From Acidobacteriota bacterium (lineage in GTDB: Bacteria > Acidobacteriota > Thermoanaerobaculia > Multivoradales > J023): DNA of 64,000 bases. Below the pieces are notes generated by a model. That model was not told the DNA's origin, ran no database searches, and worked only from the letters and a program-made list of their open reading frames with translations. The position numbers and the translations under genes were made by a program. The stretch covers positions 1-64,000 of the forward strand of contig JAJCXR010000065.1 in assembly GCA_029263315.1 (NCBI GenBank), in the 5' to 3' direction. This document shows positions 43,558 to 52,421 of this stretch, in pieces. The stretch's first letter is position 1; every line of letters starts with the position of its first letter.

Positions 43558-45714
43558 ATGTGGAGCTTCGTTCAGCGTTTCTATTCCTCCTTGCGACGAT
43601 CCACGCCGGGTTGTCATGCGGTCGTCGGTGCTGTGGCGACTCCAACGGGCTCGCCGCGTCGGCGGCTCCATGGGGTTTGCCCGGGCATCGATGTCGGTGT
43701 TGCGAGATGCGCCGGTCTCGCCGTAATGGTCGTAGCTCTGGGGCTGAGTGGCTGCGCCACGGCGCCGTCCAGCCAAGGCGCGGCGTCGACTTCGACGGTC
43801 GGCCTGAGCGCCGAGGACGAGATCCGCGCCTTGCTCCTGCTGCTCACCGACCGCATGACCTACGACCCGATCACCATCAGCCGCACCCTCGACGCCGGTC
43901 CCGAGGGGCGGCGGCAGTTGGCCTTCAGCCTGGCCCGCATCGGTGACCGGCGCGGTGGCGTGGTGCTCGAGGGTCTGTTGGGGGACGGCGAGCCGACGGT
44001 CCGTCGGGCGGCGGCATTTGCCCTCGGCGAGCTCGGGGAGCGGGGCTATCCCGAAGGGGCCACCGCCCTGCTCGGAGCCGTGCACGACGCCGATTTGCAA
44101 ACCGGACGCTTGGCGGTGGAAGCCTTGGCCAAGATCGGCGTCACCCTCGAAGATATCTTGCCCCGTCTGAGCCAGGCCCCCGGTGACCAGATCCTGGCCC
44201 GACTGATCCCTTCCCTGTTTCGATTTCGTAGCCCCGCCGTCCTGCGTTGGAGCGCTGAGGGGCTGGCATCGAAGGATGCTCAACTCCGCGCCATGGCCGC
44301 CTATGGGGCGGCTCGGAACCCTCAGCCGGAGGGGGTCGGCTTGCTGCGCTCGCTGCTCGTCGACGAAGATCCCTGGATACGCGGCTGGGGCGCCCGAGGT
44401 CTCGGCCAGGTGGGCGACCGCAGCGACCTGGCCCGCCTACGGCTCCTGTTGGACGATGCTGAGAGCGGTCCGATCATCCAAGCATTGCGTGCCGGTCGAC
44501 GCCTGGTGGACGACGCCAAGGCTGCGGCTCCCCAGGATTGGCGTCCCCGGCTCCTCGAGCTGCTGGACGACCGGCGGCCCGGCGTACGTCTCAGCGCCAT
44601 CGAAGCCTCCGCCGCCTGGTTGCTGGACGAAAGCCTGAGCGCCGCCTTGGTGCGCTTCGCCGTGCACGGGGTGCGCCGGGAACGGGAGCTGGCTCTCATC
44701 GCATTGGCCGAGGGTGGTGATCCCCAAGGTGCCCTGCTGACGGTCCAAGCGGCGATGGATACCTCCCCCGCCGTGCGCATCCGAGCGGCGGAGGCGGCGG
44801 CCCTCTTCGCGGACCAAGATGTTCTGCAGCAACTGGCCAACGATGCCCACCCCGGGGTGCGTCGCACGGTGCTCGACCTGCGCTTGGTCACCAGCCAGGA
44901 CGAGCAAGCGGTGGTTTGGGTTCGCCAGGGGCTGACGGATCGGGATCCGGCGGTGCGTGGCAGGGCCCTCGAATGGTTGGCGGAGAATCCCCTCTTGCCG
45001 GCTAGGGAGCTGGTGGAAGCCACGGATCGCAGCCGTCGGGATCGCATGGTGGAGACCCGCCTGGCGGCGGTCCGAGCTTTGGCTCAGCGGGCCGAGAGCG
45101 AGGCTGCCGAGCGTCAGGGTTTGATCGTCGTCTTGCGGGAGATCGCCAAAGACACGGATTTGCTGGTCCGGCGTGAGGCCATCGCAGCCTTGGGACGCCT
45201 GCAACAGGAGAGGCCGAAGCTGGGCTCCGTCGCCGATCAGCGACCGGTGCGGATCTACCGCAACATCGCCCGCCAGACGGCCTCCCCCCGACGGGTGCGC
45301 ATCGAGACCACCCGTGGCCCGCTGGAAGCTCAATTGCTGTGCCCCGACGCCCCGATGACCTGCCTCAATTTCTTGCAGCTGGCGTCGCAGGGATTCTACG
45401 AAGGTCTCGAATTCCACCGTGTGGTGCCCGATTTTGTCGTCCAGGGTGGCGATCCACGGGGTGATGGCGCCGGCGGGCCGGGCTATACCATCCGTGACGA
45501 GATGAACCTGCTACGCTACGGCGGTGGCGTGTTGGGGATGGCCTTGACCGGTCCGGACACCGGCGGAAGTCAATTTTTCATCACCCTGTCGCCGCAGCCC
45601 CACCTGGATGGTGGATATACCGCCTTTGGACATCTGGTGGCGGGCTTCGAGATCCTTCCCCAGATCATCCAAGGGGACCGTATCCTGCGAATCTTCGAGG
45701 TAACTCCTCGCTGA
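43558..45714 (+). CDS. HEAT-repeat lipoprotein fused to a cyclophilin-type peptidyl-prolyl isomerase
   Basis: 718 residues. ATG at 43558 gives a 68-residue lead before a lipobox (VALGLSGC), so a later start is possible. Residues 80-560 are about 14 HEAT-like helical repeats (RRAAAFALGELG, IRGWGARGLGQVGD, VRRTVLDLRL and similar). Residues 565-718 form a cyclophilin domain with the catalytic Arg in FHRVVPDFVVQGGDP and the GSQFFITLS and GYTAFGHLVAGFE motifs. It likely acts as a lipid-anchored periplasmic or outer-membrane foldase with a binding solenoid. I know of cyclophilins fused to HEAT repeats mainly in environmental genomes. Confidence 0.88.
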   Translation: MWSFVQRFYSSLRRSTPGCHAVVGAVATPTGSPRRRLHGVCPGIDVGVARCAGLAVMVVALGLSGCATAPSSQGAASTSTVGLSAEDEIRALLLLLTDRMTYDPITISRTLDAGPEGRRQLAFSLARIGDRRGGVVLEGLLGDGEPTVRRAAAFALGELGERGYPEGATALLGAVHDADLQTGRLAVEALAKIGVTLEDILPRLSQAPGDQILARLIPSLFRFRSPAVLRWSAEGLASKDAQLRAMAAYGAARNPQPEGVGLLRSLLVDEDPWIRGWGARGLGQVGDRSDLARLRLLLDDAESGPIIQALRAGRRLVDDAKAAAPQDWRPRLLELLDDRRPGVRLSAIEASAAWLLDESLSAALVRFAVHGVRRERELALIALAEGGDPQGALLTVQAAMDTSPAVRIRAAEAAALFADQDVLQQLANDAHPGVRRTVLDLRLVTSQDEQAVVWVRQGLTDRDPAVRGRALEWLAENPLLPARELVEATDRSRRDRMVETRLAAVRALAQRAESEAAERQGLIVVLREIAKDTDLLVRREAIAALGRLQQERPKLGSVADQRPVRIYRNIARQTASPRRVRIETTRGPLEAQLLCPDAPMTCLNFLQLASQGFYEGLEFHRVVPDFVVQGGDPRGDGAGGPGYTIRDEMNLLRYGGGVLGMALTGPDTGGSQFFITLSPQPHLDGGYTAFGHLVAGFEILPQIIQGDRILRIFEVTPR

Positions 45715-45760
45715 GGTTCGTTGCAGTTGCAACCTTCCCCGAGGACCCACGTACAAGCCC

Positions 45761-46348
45761 ATGTCGAGTGCCCCGATCCCAACCTCCGATGAAGAGCTGA
45801 TCGCGGCAATTCTCGACGGCGAGCAGCCTCTGTACAGTGAGCTGGTCAAGCGCTATCAAGGGCGTTTGGTGAACTACTTGTACCGCATGTTGCGTAATGA
45901 GGACGATGCGCACGACCTGGCACAGGAGGTATTTCTCAAAATCTACGGTGCTCTGGATCGCTTCGACCCCCGCTATCGCTTCTCGACCTGGCTCTTTCGG
46001 GTGGCTCAGAATGCTGCCATCGACAAGATCCGCCGTCGCCGGCTCAAGCTGGTGTCACTGCACCGGCCAGACGACGGTAAATCGGACGGCGGAGACTGGG
46101 AGTTGCCGGGCAAAGGACCGACGCCCTACCAGGATGCGAGGAACGTCGAGCGTGGGTTGGCCATTCGACAGGCCATCGACGAGCTCCCTTGGGAGTACCA
46201 AGAGTTGATTTCGCTGCGGCATTTCGGAGAGTTATCTTACGAAGAGATCGCCACCTTGAAGGAGATGCCTTTGGGTACGGTGAAGAACAAGCTCTTCCGC
46301 GGACGACAGATGTTGAAAGAGAAACTGAGCGATTTCCTGACCGATTGA
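45761..46348 (+). CDS. ECF-type RNA polymerase sigma factor (RpoE-like)
   Basis: 195 residues. Region 2 includes YSELVKRYQGRLVNYLYRML, DAHDLAQEVFLKIY and FSTWLFRVAQNAAIDKIRRR; region 4 includes LPWEYQELISLRHFGELSYEEIATLKEMPLGTVKNKLFRGRQML. The linker (residues 90-130) is the usual short length of an ECF factor. It directs core polymerase to its own promoters, commonly envelope-stress genes. The next gene encodes a membrane protein placed like an anti-sigma factor. Confidence 0.95.
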   Translation: MSSAPIPTSDEELIAAILDGEQPLYSELVKRYQGRLVNYLYRMLRNEDDAHDLAQEVFLKIYGALDRFDPRYRFSTWLFRVAQNAAIDKIRRRRLKLVSLHRPDDGKSDGGDWELPGKGPTPYQDARNVERGLAIRQAIDELPWEYQELISLRHFGELSYEEIATLKEMPLGTVKNKLFRGRQMLKEKLSDFLTD

Positions 46349-46443
46349 GCAAGCAACCGATCTTTGGCGGAGAAACCGTCTGGCCGAAGGTGGCCTCATC
46401 ATCGAGTTGCCTTGTCATCTCAGGAACGTGAAGGGACGAAGCA

Positions 46444-47028
46444 ATGAAGAACATGGATCAGGTGTTGTTACGTGAGTGGGTCGACCTGGATATTGAGGGT
46501 TGCCTGCCGACCGGCGGACGAGACGATTTGCAGCGGGCCTTGCAGCAGGACGCCGAGTTGCGACGGGAGCAGCGGGCCTTGCGCCATCTGCATGCGGCGC
46601 TCCAGGAGAGCAAGATCGAGGTGCGCGGCCCATTCCTCGAACAGGTGGTAGACAACCTGCCCGTCGCCCCCTGGGAGAAATCCGTCGCCACCGGGCGTCA
46701 ACCCGTCTGGGCGTTGCCCGCCGCCATGGTCGTGCTGCTGGCGGCGACCTCCTCGCTCCTCTTGGCCGGTGGCACAGCCGGGGGCCACTTGATGGAGACC
46801 GCCTCGATGCTCGGTGACCTGATCAAGACGTCCCTGTTGGCGGGCTCCGGGTTGCTCTTCGCCACTTGGCGCGGTGTCGGCTTTGGCCTCGAAGAGATGG
46901 TGGCGGAATCCAATCTGGGATTGTTGGCGTTGGGTGTTCTGGTTCTCTGCCTCAACCTATTGTTCATTTCGCTGTTGCGTCGGCGTCCGGCCAGCACGAC
47001 AACCCGTCAGGAACCACCGACGAGCTGA
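46444..47028 (+). CDS. Probable membrane anti-sigma factor
   Basis: 194 residues. The N-terminal 60 residues are helical and charged (EWVDLDIEGCLPTGGRDDLQRALQQDAELRREQRALRHL, given by its ends: residues 10-48), resembling an anti-sigma domain without a zinc motif. Two to three membrane helices follow (ALPAAMVVLLAATSSLLLAGG, NLGLLALGVLVLCLNLLFI). Position 95 bases behind an ECF sigma gene on the same strand supports the anti-sigma call; sequence alone does not prove it. Confidence 0.65.
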   Translation: MKNMDQVLLREWVDLDIEGCLPTGGRDDLQRALQQDAELRREQRALRHLHAALQESKIEVRGPFLEQVVDNLPVAPWEKSVATGRQPVWALPAAMVVLLAATSSLLLAGGTAGGHLMETASMLGDLIKTSLLAGSGLLFATWRGVGFGLEEMVAESNLGLLALGVLVLCLNLLFISLLRRRPASTTTRQEPPTS

Positions 47029-47064
47029 CGCCCTCCGGTGGATGCCTCTGCTAGAATATGAGGC

Positions 47065-48033
47065 GTGAAAACGATCATCCAGCAGACCCGAGGGTGGCCC
47101 TGGCGCATCGCCCTCGTGGTGGCCGCCTTTTGGCTGCTCGCCGGTGCCCAAGACAAGCCGCCCAAAGAAAAGAACGAGCCGCAGACGAACCCGCCGGCCT
47201 ACCATCTGGAAGCGGGTAGCCTGGCGCGTAGCCGGGTTGTCGCCCTGGGGCGCGATTTGCGGATCGACGGTCAGGCCAAGAGCCACGCGGTGGTGCTCAG
47301 CGGCGATCTGCATTTGAGCGGCTCGGTGGACGGCGACGTCATCGTCTTGGACGGCGACGCCCATTTGGCCCCCAGCGCCAACATCGGCGGCGATGTTTTT
47401 GTTCTCGGAGGGGTGATCGAAGCGGCGTCGGAGGCTTCCATCGATGGCCGTTCGGTGGCGTATCCACAAGCTTCGGATCTTTGGGTCACGTTGATCCAAG
47501 GGCCCACCCTCGATCTCTCACCGCTGTCGCCGATCGTGCTCGGAGCCAAGTTGGCGCTCCTGGCCTTTTGGGGCGTCGTCCTGCTGATGCTGATGAGCAT
47601 TGGGCGCCGCGAGTTGCTCAGCACGTCGGAGAGCGTACGCCAGGAACCCTTCCGGAATTTCATGGTCGGAATGGTCGGCGTCGCCGCTATGGTGCTGACC
47701 ACCATGTTCTTCAGCATTTTTGCCGGAGCCTTTGTGGGTATTCCCCTGCTGATCCTTTTGGCGGTCATTGCCCTGGTGCTACGATTCTGGGGCATGGTGG
47801 CTGTTTTCCATGCCCTCGGGGAATGGTCCGGGCGCTATCTGCGAACCGGTCGTTCACCGCGGGGGCGTTTGATGCCCCTCACCGCCGCCACCTACGGCCT
47901 GATCTTGCTGGGGGTTCTCAAGTTCTTACCCTGGGTAGGGATCTGGGCCTGGACGATCGCCACCTTCATCGGCGTCGGCGCTGCCTTGACCACCAAGCTC
48001 GGTCGGCGCGAAGCCTGGTTCGAGACCTACTGA
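47065..48033 (+). CDS. Bactofilin-like/polymer-forming domain membrane protein
   Basis: 322 residues from GTG at 47065. After a signal-like hydrophobic segment, residues 60-140 form a repetitive beta-helix (AKSHAVVLSGDLHLSGSVDGDVIVLDGDAHLAPSANIGGDVFVLGG region, read as successive 9-10 residue turns), as in bactofilins. Four membrane helices follow (residues 160-315). The same architecture is common in membrane proteins called 'polymer-forming cytoskeletal', with unknown function. It follows the ECF/anti-sigma pair by 36 bases and may be part of that regulon. Confidence 0.75.
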   Translation: MKTIIQQTRGWPWRIALVVAAFWLLAGAQDKPPKEKNEPQTNPPAYHLEAGSLARSRVVALGRDLRIDGQAKSHAVVLSGDLHLSGSVDGDVIVLDGDAHLAPSANIGGDVFVLGGVIEAASEASIDGRSVAYPQASDLWVTLIQGPTLDLSPLSPIVLGAKLALLAFWGVVLLMLMSIGRRELLSTSESVRQEPFRNFMVGMVGVAAMVLTTMFFSIFAGAFVGIPLLILLAVIALVLRFWGMVAVFHALGEWSGRYLRTGRSPRGRLMPLTAATYGLILLGVLKFLPWVGIWAWTIATFIGVGAALTTKLGRREAWFETY

Positions 48034-48133
48034 ACCACCTACAATCGACCTCAATAGACAACCCAATCGGGATTTCGAGATCTCCGTCGGCAGCTTCGGG
48101 AGCCCACGGATGTCGCCATAGGAGATGTTTCAA

Positions 48134-48988
48134 ATGGACATGATCAAGAACATTGGTGTGATCGGTGCTGGCACGATGGGGCACGGTATCGCCCAGGTGG
48201 CGGCCCAATCGGGCTATCGAGTGTGCCTCGTCGACATCAATGCGGAGGCCCTGGAGAGGGGTTTGGCGGCAGTCGGCAAAAGCCTCGACAAATTGGTCGG
48301 CAAAGGAAAGCTGGACGCCGAGGCCCGCCAAGCGACCCTCGGAAGGCTGACCAGCTCGAGTGATCTGGCGGACCTCGCAGATTGTGATCTGGTGGTCGAA
48401 GCCATCGTCGAGAAGCTGGAGGTCAAAGGCGCCGTCTTCAAGCAGCTGGATGGCCTGTGCAAGGACAGCGCCATTTTGGCCAGCAATACCAGCTCGATAT
48501 CCATCACCAAGCTGGCGGCCGTCACCCAACGCCCGGAAAAAGTGATCGGCATGCATTTCATGAACCCGGTGCCGTTGATGAAGTTGGTGGAGGTGATCCG
48601 TGGTTTGGCGACCGATCAAGCCACCTTCGACGCTGTGCACGGGGCAGCCGAACGCATGGGCAAAACCGCCGTCGAGGTACACGATGGTCCCGGCTTCGTC
48701 TCCAACCGCGTCTTGCTGCCGATGATCAACGAGGCGGTCTTTTGCCTGCACGAAGGAGTCGGCACCGCCGAGGCCATCGACGAAGTCATGAAGCTGGGTA
48801 TGAACCATCCCATGGGGCCGTTGGCCTTGGCGGATCTCATCGGGCTGGACATTTGCCTCGATATCCTGCGGGTCCTGCAGGAGGGCTTTGGTGATCCCAA
48901 GTACCGCCCCTGCCCGCTGCTGGTCAAGATGGTCGACGCAGGTCACCTCGGACGTAAGAGCGGTCGTGGTTTCTACGACTACCGCTGA
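48134..48988 (+). CDS. 3-hydroxybutyryl-CoA dehydrogenase
   Basis: 284 residues. ATG at 48134 is chosen because GGAG (48121-48124) lies 9 bases upstream; ATG 48125 abuts it. The NAD-binding motif IGVIGAGTMGHGIAQVAAQSG is followed by the catalytic His-Glu pair region (ASNTSSISIT, GMHFMNPVPLMKLVEVI) and the substrate domain GPGFVSNRVLLPMINEA and NHPMGPLALADLIGLD. It interconverts acetoacetyl-CoA and 3-hydroxybutyryl-CoA or longer 3-hydroxyacyl-CoAs. The enoyl-CoA hydratase at 50911-51660 acts on the same type of substrate but is on the opposite strand. Confidence 0.95.
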   Translation: MDMIKNIGVIGAGTMGHGIAQVAAQSGYRVCLVDINAEALERGLAAVGKSLDKLVGKGKLDAEARQATLGRLTSSSDLADLADCDLVVEAIVEKLEVKGAVFKQLDGLCKDSAILASNTSSISITKLAAVTQRPEKVIGMHFMNPVPLMKLVEVIRGLATDQATFDAVHGAAERMGKTAVEVHDGPGFVSNRVLLPMINEAVFCLHEGVGTAEAIDEVMKLGMNHPMGPLALADLIGLDICLDILRVLQEGFGDPKYRPCPLLVKMVDAGHLGRKSGRGFYDYR

Positions 48989-48993
48989 CGATC

Positions 48994-50889
48994 ATGCTGT
49001 GCCAGGTCTGTAGCGCCAACAATTCTGATGACCGCGAGTACTGTCGGCGCTGCCACAACAGGTTGCTGGTCATCTCCGGAGGTTTCTCGGCGGAGGACCT
49101 GGAAGACTTGGAGTCGGCCCCCGACGAGCAGTTTTCCCTCGACGAGCATCTGCTGGAGCGCATCTCGATCCTCGAAGAGGTGGTGCGGCGCACCACCACG
49201 TCCTTGCGTCAGACGGTGGGGACTCTCTACAAGCTCGAGCAGAAGATCCTGGTCAACCAGACCGGCATCACGACCCTCAGGGATCTGTTGGAGAGCAAGG
49301 GGGTGCTATCCCGTGAGGAGTGGGGGGAGCTGTGGGAAAACCGCATGGACTACCAGTTGCTCGCCCTGGAGAAACGAGAACGGTTCACCGCCATCAAGGG
49401 GCAAATCGCCGCCCTTTATCGCGGCGAGTCCCGGGAAGCTTTCGGCCAGTGCCTAGAGGAGGCTGAGCTGGCCCTGCTCTCCTTCGATATCGCCACCGGG
49501 GTCGAAGCTCTGGAGAGAGCTCATCAGCTGGATCCCAGCAACCACGAGCTGTCGTTCTTTCTCGCCGAGACCTTCTTCAATGACGGCCAAATCGAGCCGG
49601 CGCTGATCTACTTCGAGCGGGTTCTCGATACCAAGTCCGGGCATTTCGAGAGTTTGGTCTATGGCGGTGTGCTGCACCATGAACGGGGGAATCCAGAGCG
49701 CGCCGAAGACCTGTTGCGACGCTCCGTCAATCTTTTCCCCGATGCCTTCTTGCCCTCTTTCAGCTTGGGGGCCGTCTACGCCAGTCAGGGACGCTTGCAG
49801 CAGGCGGTCGTGTTTCTGGAGAAGGCGGTGGCGCTGGATCCCATTCCCCAGGCCTTTTTCCTGCTCGGCAGCTGTTGTTACGAGATGGGCAAGTCCTCGC
49901 TGGCGATCCGGCGGCTGGAAGAGACCTTACGCCTCGATCCGACCTTTGCCGGGGCCCACCATCTGCTGGGGTTGGCGTATCTCGATCGCCGTTGGTATCG
50001 CAAGGCCCTGAAGGTCTTGCGCCAGGGCTTGCATCTGACCCCGAGCCGGCTGCGCTACGCCGAGCTGGTGCGATTGCTGGCCGAAGACGATGCTGCCTTG
50101 GAAGTCGATGCTGCCTTGGAAGACGATGCTGCCTTGGAAGAGGACGCCGCCGTGACGGCTGACCATGGGGCAGCGGAAACTCCGTCCGACCAGAGCTTGT
50201 TGCAGCAGGCGGAAACCCTGCTCTATGGCGGCCAGCGACGGGAGGCATTGAGCGCCTATCGTCTCGCGGTGGCCGAAGAGCCACAGAATCCGGTCCTGTT
50301 GACGACCTATGCCATGGCTTGTCTGGAGCTCGGGCGCTGGCAGGAGATCGAAGCCTTGGTGGAGAAGGTCATCGCTAGCCAGCCGCAGGAGCCCTTGCGG
50401 GTTGCCGCCTACGTGACATGGATCGAAGCCCTGCGCAACCAAGGGCGATATCGCGATAGCAATCGCCTCGGGAATTCGCTGCTGGCCCAGGAAATTTCCG
50501 ATCGGGGGCGCAGCATCGCTTGTTACGAGCTGGCCTGGAACCTGGCGGAGATGGAAGAGGCGGATTTGGGGGAAGCCCTGGATCTAGCCCGTCGAGCCGT
50601 CGACTTGTCGTCCCCCGAGCTCCGCTATCTGCCGCTGGCGGCCCTCGGTTGGGTGCATTTCAAGCGCCGGGAGCTCGATCAGAGTGTCGAGCTGTTGAGC
50701 GCCTCCAACGAATTGGACAGCAACCCACGAATTCTCATGCAACTCGGCATCGCCCTATTGGCCCGGGGGGATCGAGAGTTGGCTCGCCAAGCATTGCAAG
50801 AGGCCCGACGATTGACGCCGGACGAAGCGATGGTGGACGAAAAGGTCTTCGAGGTTTTGAAGGGGCATCCCTGGCCGGCCCTCGGTTGA
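48994..50889 (+). CDS. TPR-repeat protein with N-terminal zinc ribbon
   Basis: 631 residues. The N terminus has a CxxC-x13-CxxC zinc ribbon (CQVC, CRRC, residues 3-22), then a helical/coiled-coil region (residues 55-150) and about ten TPR units (ALERAHQLDPSNHELSFFLAETFFNDGQIEPAL, given by its span near 170-205, and LAYLDRRWYRKALKVLRQGL). A short in-frame tandem repeat in the DNA makes DAALE triplets at 366-383. It starts 5 bases after the dehydrogenase. It is likely a cytoplasmic scaffold; no enzymatic motif is seen. Confidence 0.8.
   Translation: MLCQVCSANNSDDREYCRRCHNRLLVISGGFSAEDLEDLESAPDEQFSLDEHLLERISILEEVVRRTTTSLRQTVGTLYKLEQKILVNQTGITTLRDLLESKGVLSREEWGELWENRMDYQLLALEKRERFTAIKGQIAALYRGESREAFGQCLEEAELALLSFDIATGVEALERAHQLDPSNHELSFFLAETFFNDGQIEPALIYFERVLDTKSGHFESLVYGGVLHHERGNPERAEDLLRRSVNLFPDAFLPSFSLGAVYASQGRLQQAVVFLEKAVALDPIPQAFFLLGSCCYEMGKSSLAIRRLEETLRLDPTFAGAHHLLGLAYLDRRWYRKALKVLRQGLHLTPSRLRYAELVRLLAEDDAALEVDAALEDDAALEEDAAVTADHGAAETPSDQSLLQQAETLLYGGQRREALSAYRLAVAEEPQNPVLLTTYAMACLELGRWQEIEALVEKVIASQPQEPLRVAAYVTWIEALRNQGRYRDSNRLGNSLLAQEISDRGRSIACYELAWNLAEMEEADLGEALDLARRAVDLSSPELRYLPLAALGWVHFKRRELDQSVELLSASNELDSNPRILMQLGIALLARGDRELARQALQEARRLTPDEAMVDEKVFEVLKGHPWPALG
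50089..50142 (+). repeat. In-gene 18-bp tandem repeat, three copies
   Basis: GATGCTGCCTTGGAAGTC (50089-50106) is repeated at 50107-50124 and 50125-50142 with one or two changes each. It encodes DAALEV/DAALED/DAALEE inside the TPR protein and could vary in copy number without shifting frame. Confidence 0.9.
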
Positions 50890-50910
50890 CCGCCTCAGCG
50901 GGGATAGCGG

Positions 50911-51660
50911 CTACTTACGGCCGACGGTTCGCTCGAGGAACTTGCGGATGCCTTCCAAGGTCGTGTCATCCGTCCAGATGTAATGAACTTCCGTGTCGAG
51001 GCCGGCCAGCCGTTCCATCTTCTCGATGGCCGGGGCCCGCAGGTGCCGCTTGGTGAGCGCAAAGCACCGCGGCGTGATGGCGCCAAGCCGTTGGGCCTCG
51101 AGGTGGGCACGGTCGAGCAGCTCGGCGCCGTCGATCACCTCGTCGACCAGGCCGATGCGCTTTGCCTCGGCGGCGGCCAAGAGCTGACCACCCTTGACCA
51201 TGGTCTCCAGATGGTGGGTCGGCAAGGCATAGCGCAGCACTTCCAAGGCGACGACCGGGAAAGGGGCTCCCACCAAGAGCTCGGTGACGCCGATCTTTCC
51301 GGCCTCGCCGTTCATCAGCCGGAGATCACAGGCGGCGGCCAGGATGCAACCCCCGGCGATGGCATGGCCGTTGATCGCCGCGACCACCGGGGCCGGCCAG
51401 GTGAAGAGACGCTTCAAGCCGTTGGAGAGGGCCGGCAAGAAGTCCTGTAGATATTCCTCGCCGCCCTCCAGGACCCGGAAGAGGTCGACGCCGGCGGAGA
51501 ACATCTGGCCTTGGCCAGTGAGCACGATCGGCCGCGGATCGTGTTCCAGAAGGTCGAGGGCTTGACCCAAGTGCTCGAAGAGCTCGAGGTCGATGGCATT
51601 GGCCTTGCCATGCCGCATCTCCAAGACGACAACGCCGTCCTTGTCCGTTCTGTGGATCAT
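50911..51660 (-). CDS. Enoyl-CoA hydratase/isomerase family protein
   Basis: 249 residues. ATG at 51660 is preferred: GGAGAG lies 5 bases before it. The crotonase fold shows the oxyanion-hole segments GQGQMFSAGVDLFRV and INGHAIAGGCILAAACDLRLM. The usual catalytic Glu of hydratases (in the xGE motif after CDLR) appears as NGEAGKIGVTELLVG, with Glu at the second position and VTE later. It may therefore be a hydratase or an isomerase. It converges on the TPR gene with a 21-base gap and is preceded by a 761-bp non-coding stretch. Confidence 0.88.
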   Translation of the reverse strand: MIHRTDKDGVVVLEMRHGKANAIDLELFEHLGQALDLLEHDPRPIVLTGQGQMFSAGVDLFRVLEGGEEYLQDFLPALSNGLKRLFTWPAPVVAAINGHAIAGGCILAAACDLRLMNGEAGKIGVTELLVGAPFPVVALEVLRYALPTHHLETMVKGGQLLAAAEAKRIGLVDEVIDGAELLDRAHLEAQRLGAITPRCFALTKRHLRAPAIEKMERLAGLDTEVHYIWTDDTTLEGIRKFLERTVGRK

Positions 51661-52421
51661 CAAATCTCTCCTTTGTTTGCGCTTAGCTTAGCAGCGCCGA
51701 TCGTTGAAACGGAGCTCGTTCTGGCCAACGTCTGGCTGGCGCCACCGACTACCAGTGCATTTCCTCGAAATGGGGCTATGGTTTGCCTTTATCGCAATTA
51801 TCGAATTGGTACTCAGGGGCTTAAGGGCCAATAGGGCCAAATTGTTGACTTTAGGAATCGGTGTTCGCTACCATTGAGGAGTCGTTGGACAATCAGTGGT
51901 GGAGTCGGACGCTGAGTTTGCTTCATCATCCAAGCTGTTCCCAAGCGAGCCTGGGGAACAACTACCAGAACAGACATGCCTTGCATCCCGTTTATCCGAT
52001 GGCCGGATCTTGAGCGGTGATTGTCAGGGCGCCGATCGTAGCCTTTTCGTCGGGTTGTGATGGGTAGTCGACGGGACGAACGCGAGTCAGCGGTGCGTTG
52101 TGCTGTTTTCAGAATTTATCTGGAACAACCCGCGCCGGTCAGCGTAGGTAGGGGTGTCTTCCGTTGAGGAGGATTTATCTGGCCACCGTTGAGATGATTT
52201 GTGATTGGCTCGAGGTGTCCCCTAAGAAGGCGCCACTTCTTTTGCTGTCCACGGCCGGAGACAATGCGTTAGGAACCGAGCATGGTGTCGTCCTCCACCG
52301 TGTCTTCTGACAGGACCTTTCTGACAAGGGCCCCGTGAAGGGCTTGGGTCGAAAGTGCCGCGTTGAGAAGTCGAGGACGGACACCCCTGATACCCGCAGA
52401 GCGAGCCTAGGAGCTAATTTC
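51661..52421. other. 761-bp intergenic leader upstream of the N-hydroxylase gene
   Basis: No credible gene. A weak sigma70-like pair TTGACT (51845-51850) and TACCAT (51869-51874, 18-base gap) is present. A direct 10-base repeat ATTTATCTGG occurs at 52114-52123 and 52173-52182, 59 bases apart. A small hairpin AAGAAG/CTTCTT (52224-52229 with 52236-52241) precedes TTTG. I searched for an obvious Fur box (GATAATGATAATCATTATC-like) and saw none. This long leader is out of proportion to the rest of the window, where gaps are mostly under 200 bases. Confidence 0.6.

Noticed and set aside
51511..51834. Short plus-strand frame (107 codons) in the enoyl-CoA hydratase/leader area
   Set aside because: Mostly antisense to the hydratase, no ribosome binding site and no resemblance to a family.
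51661..52421. Fur box before the putative metallophore locus
   Set aside because: No stretch close to the Fur consensus could be found by eye, so iron control is not claimed.
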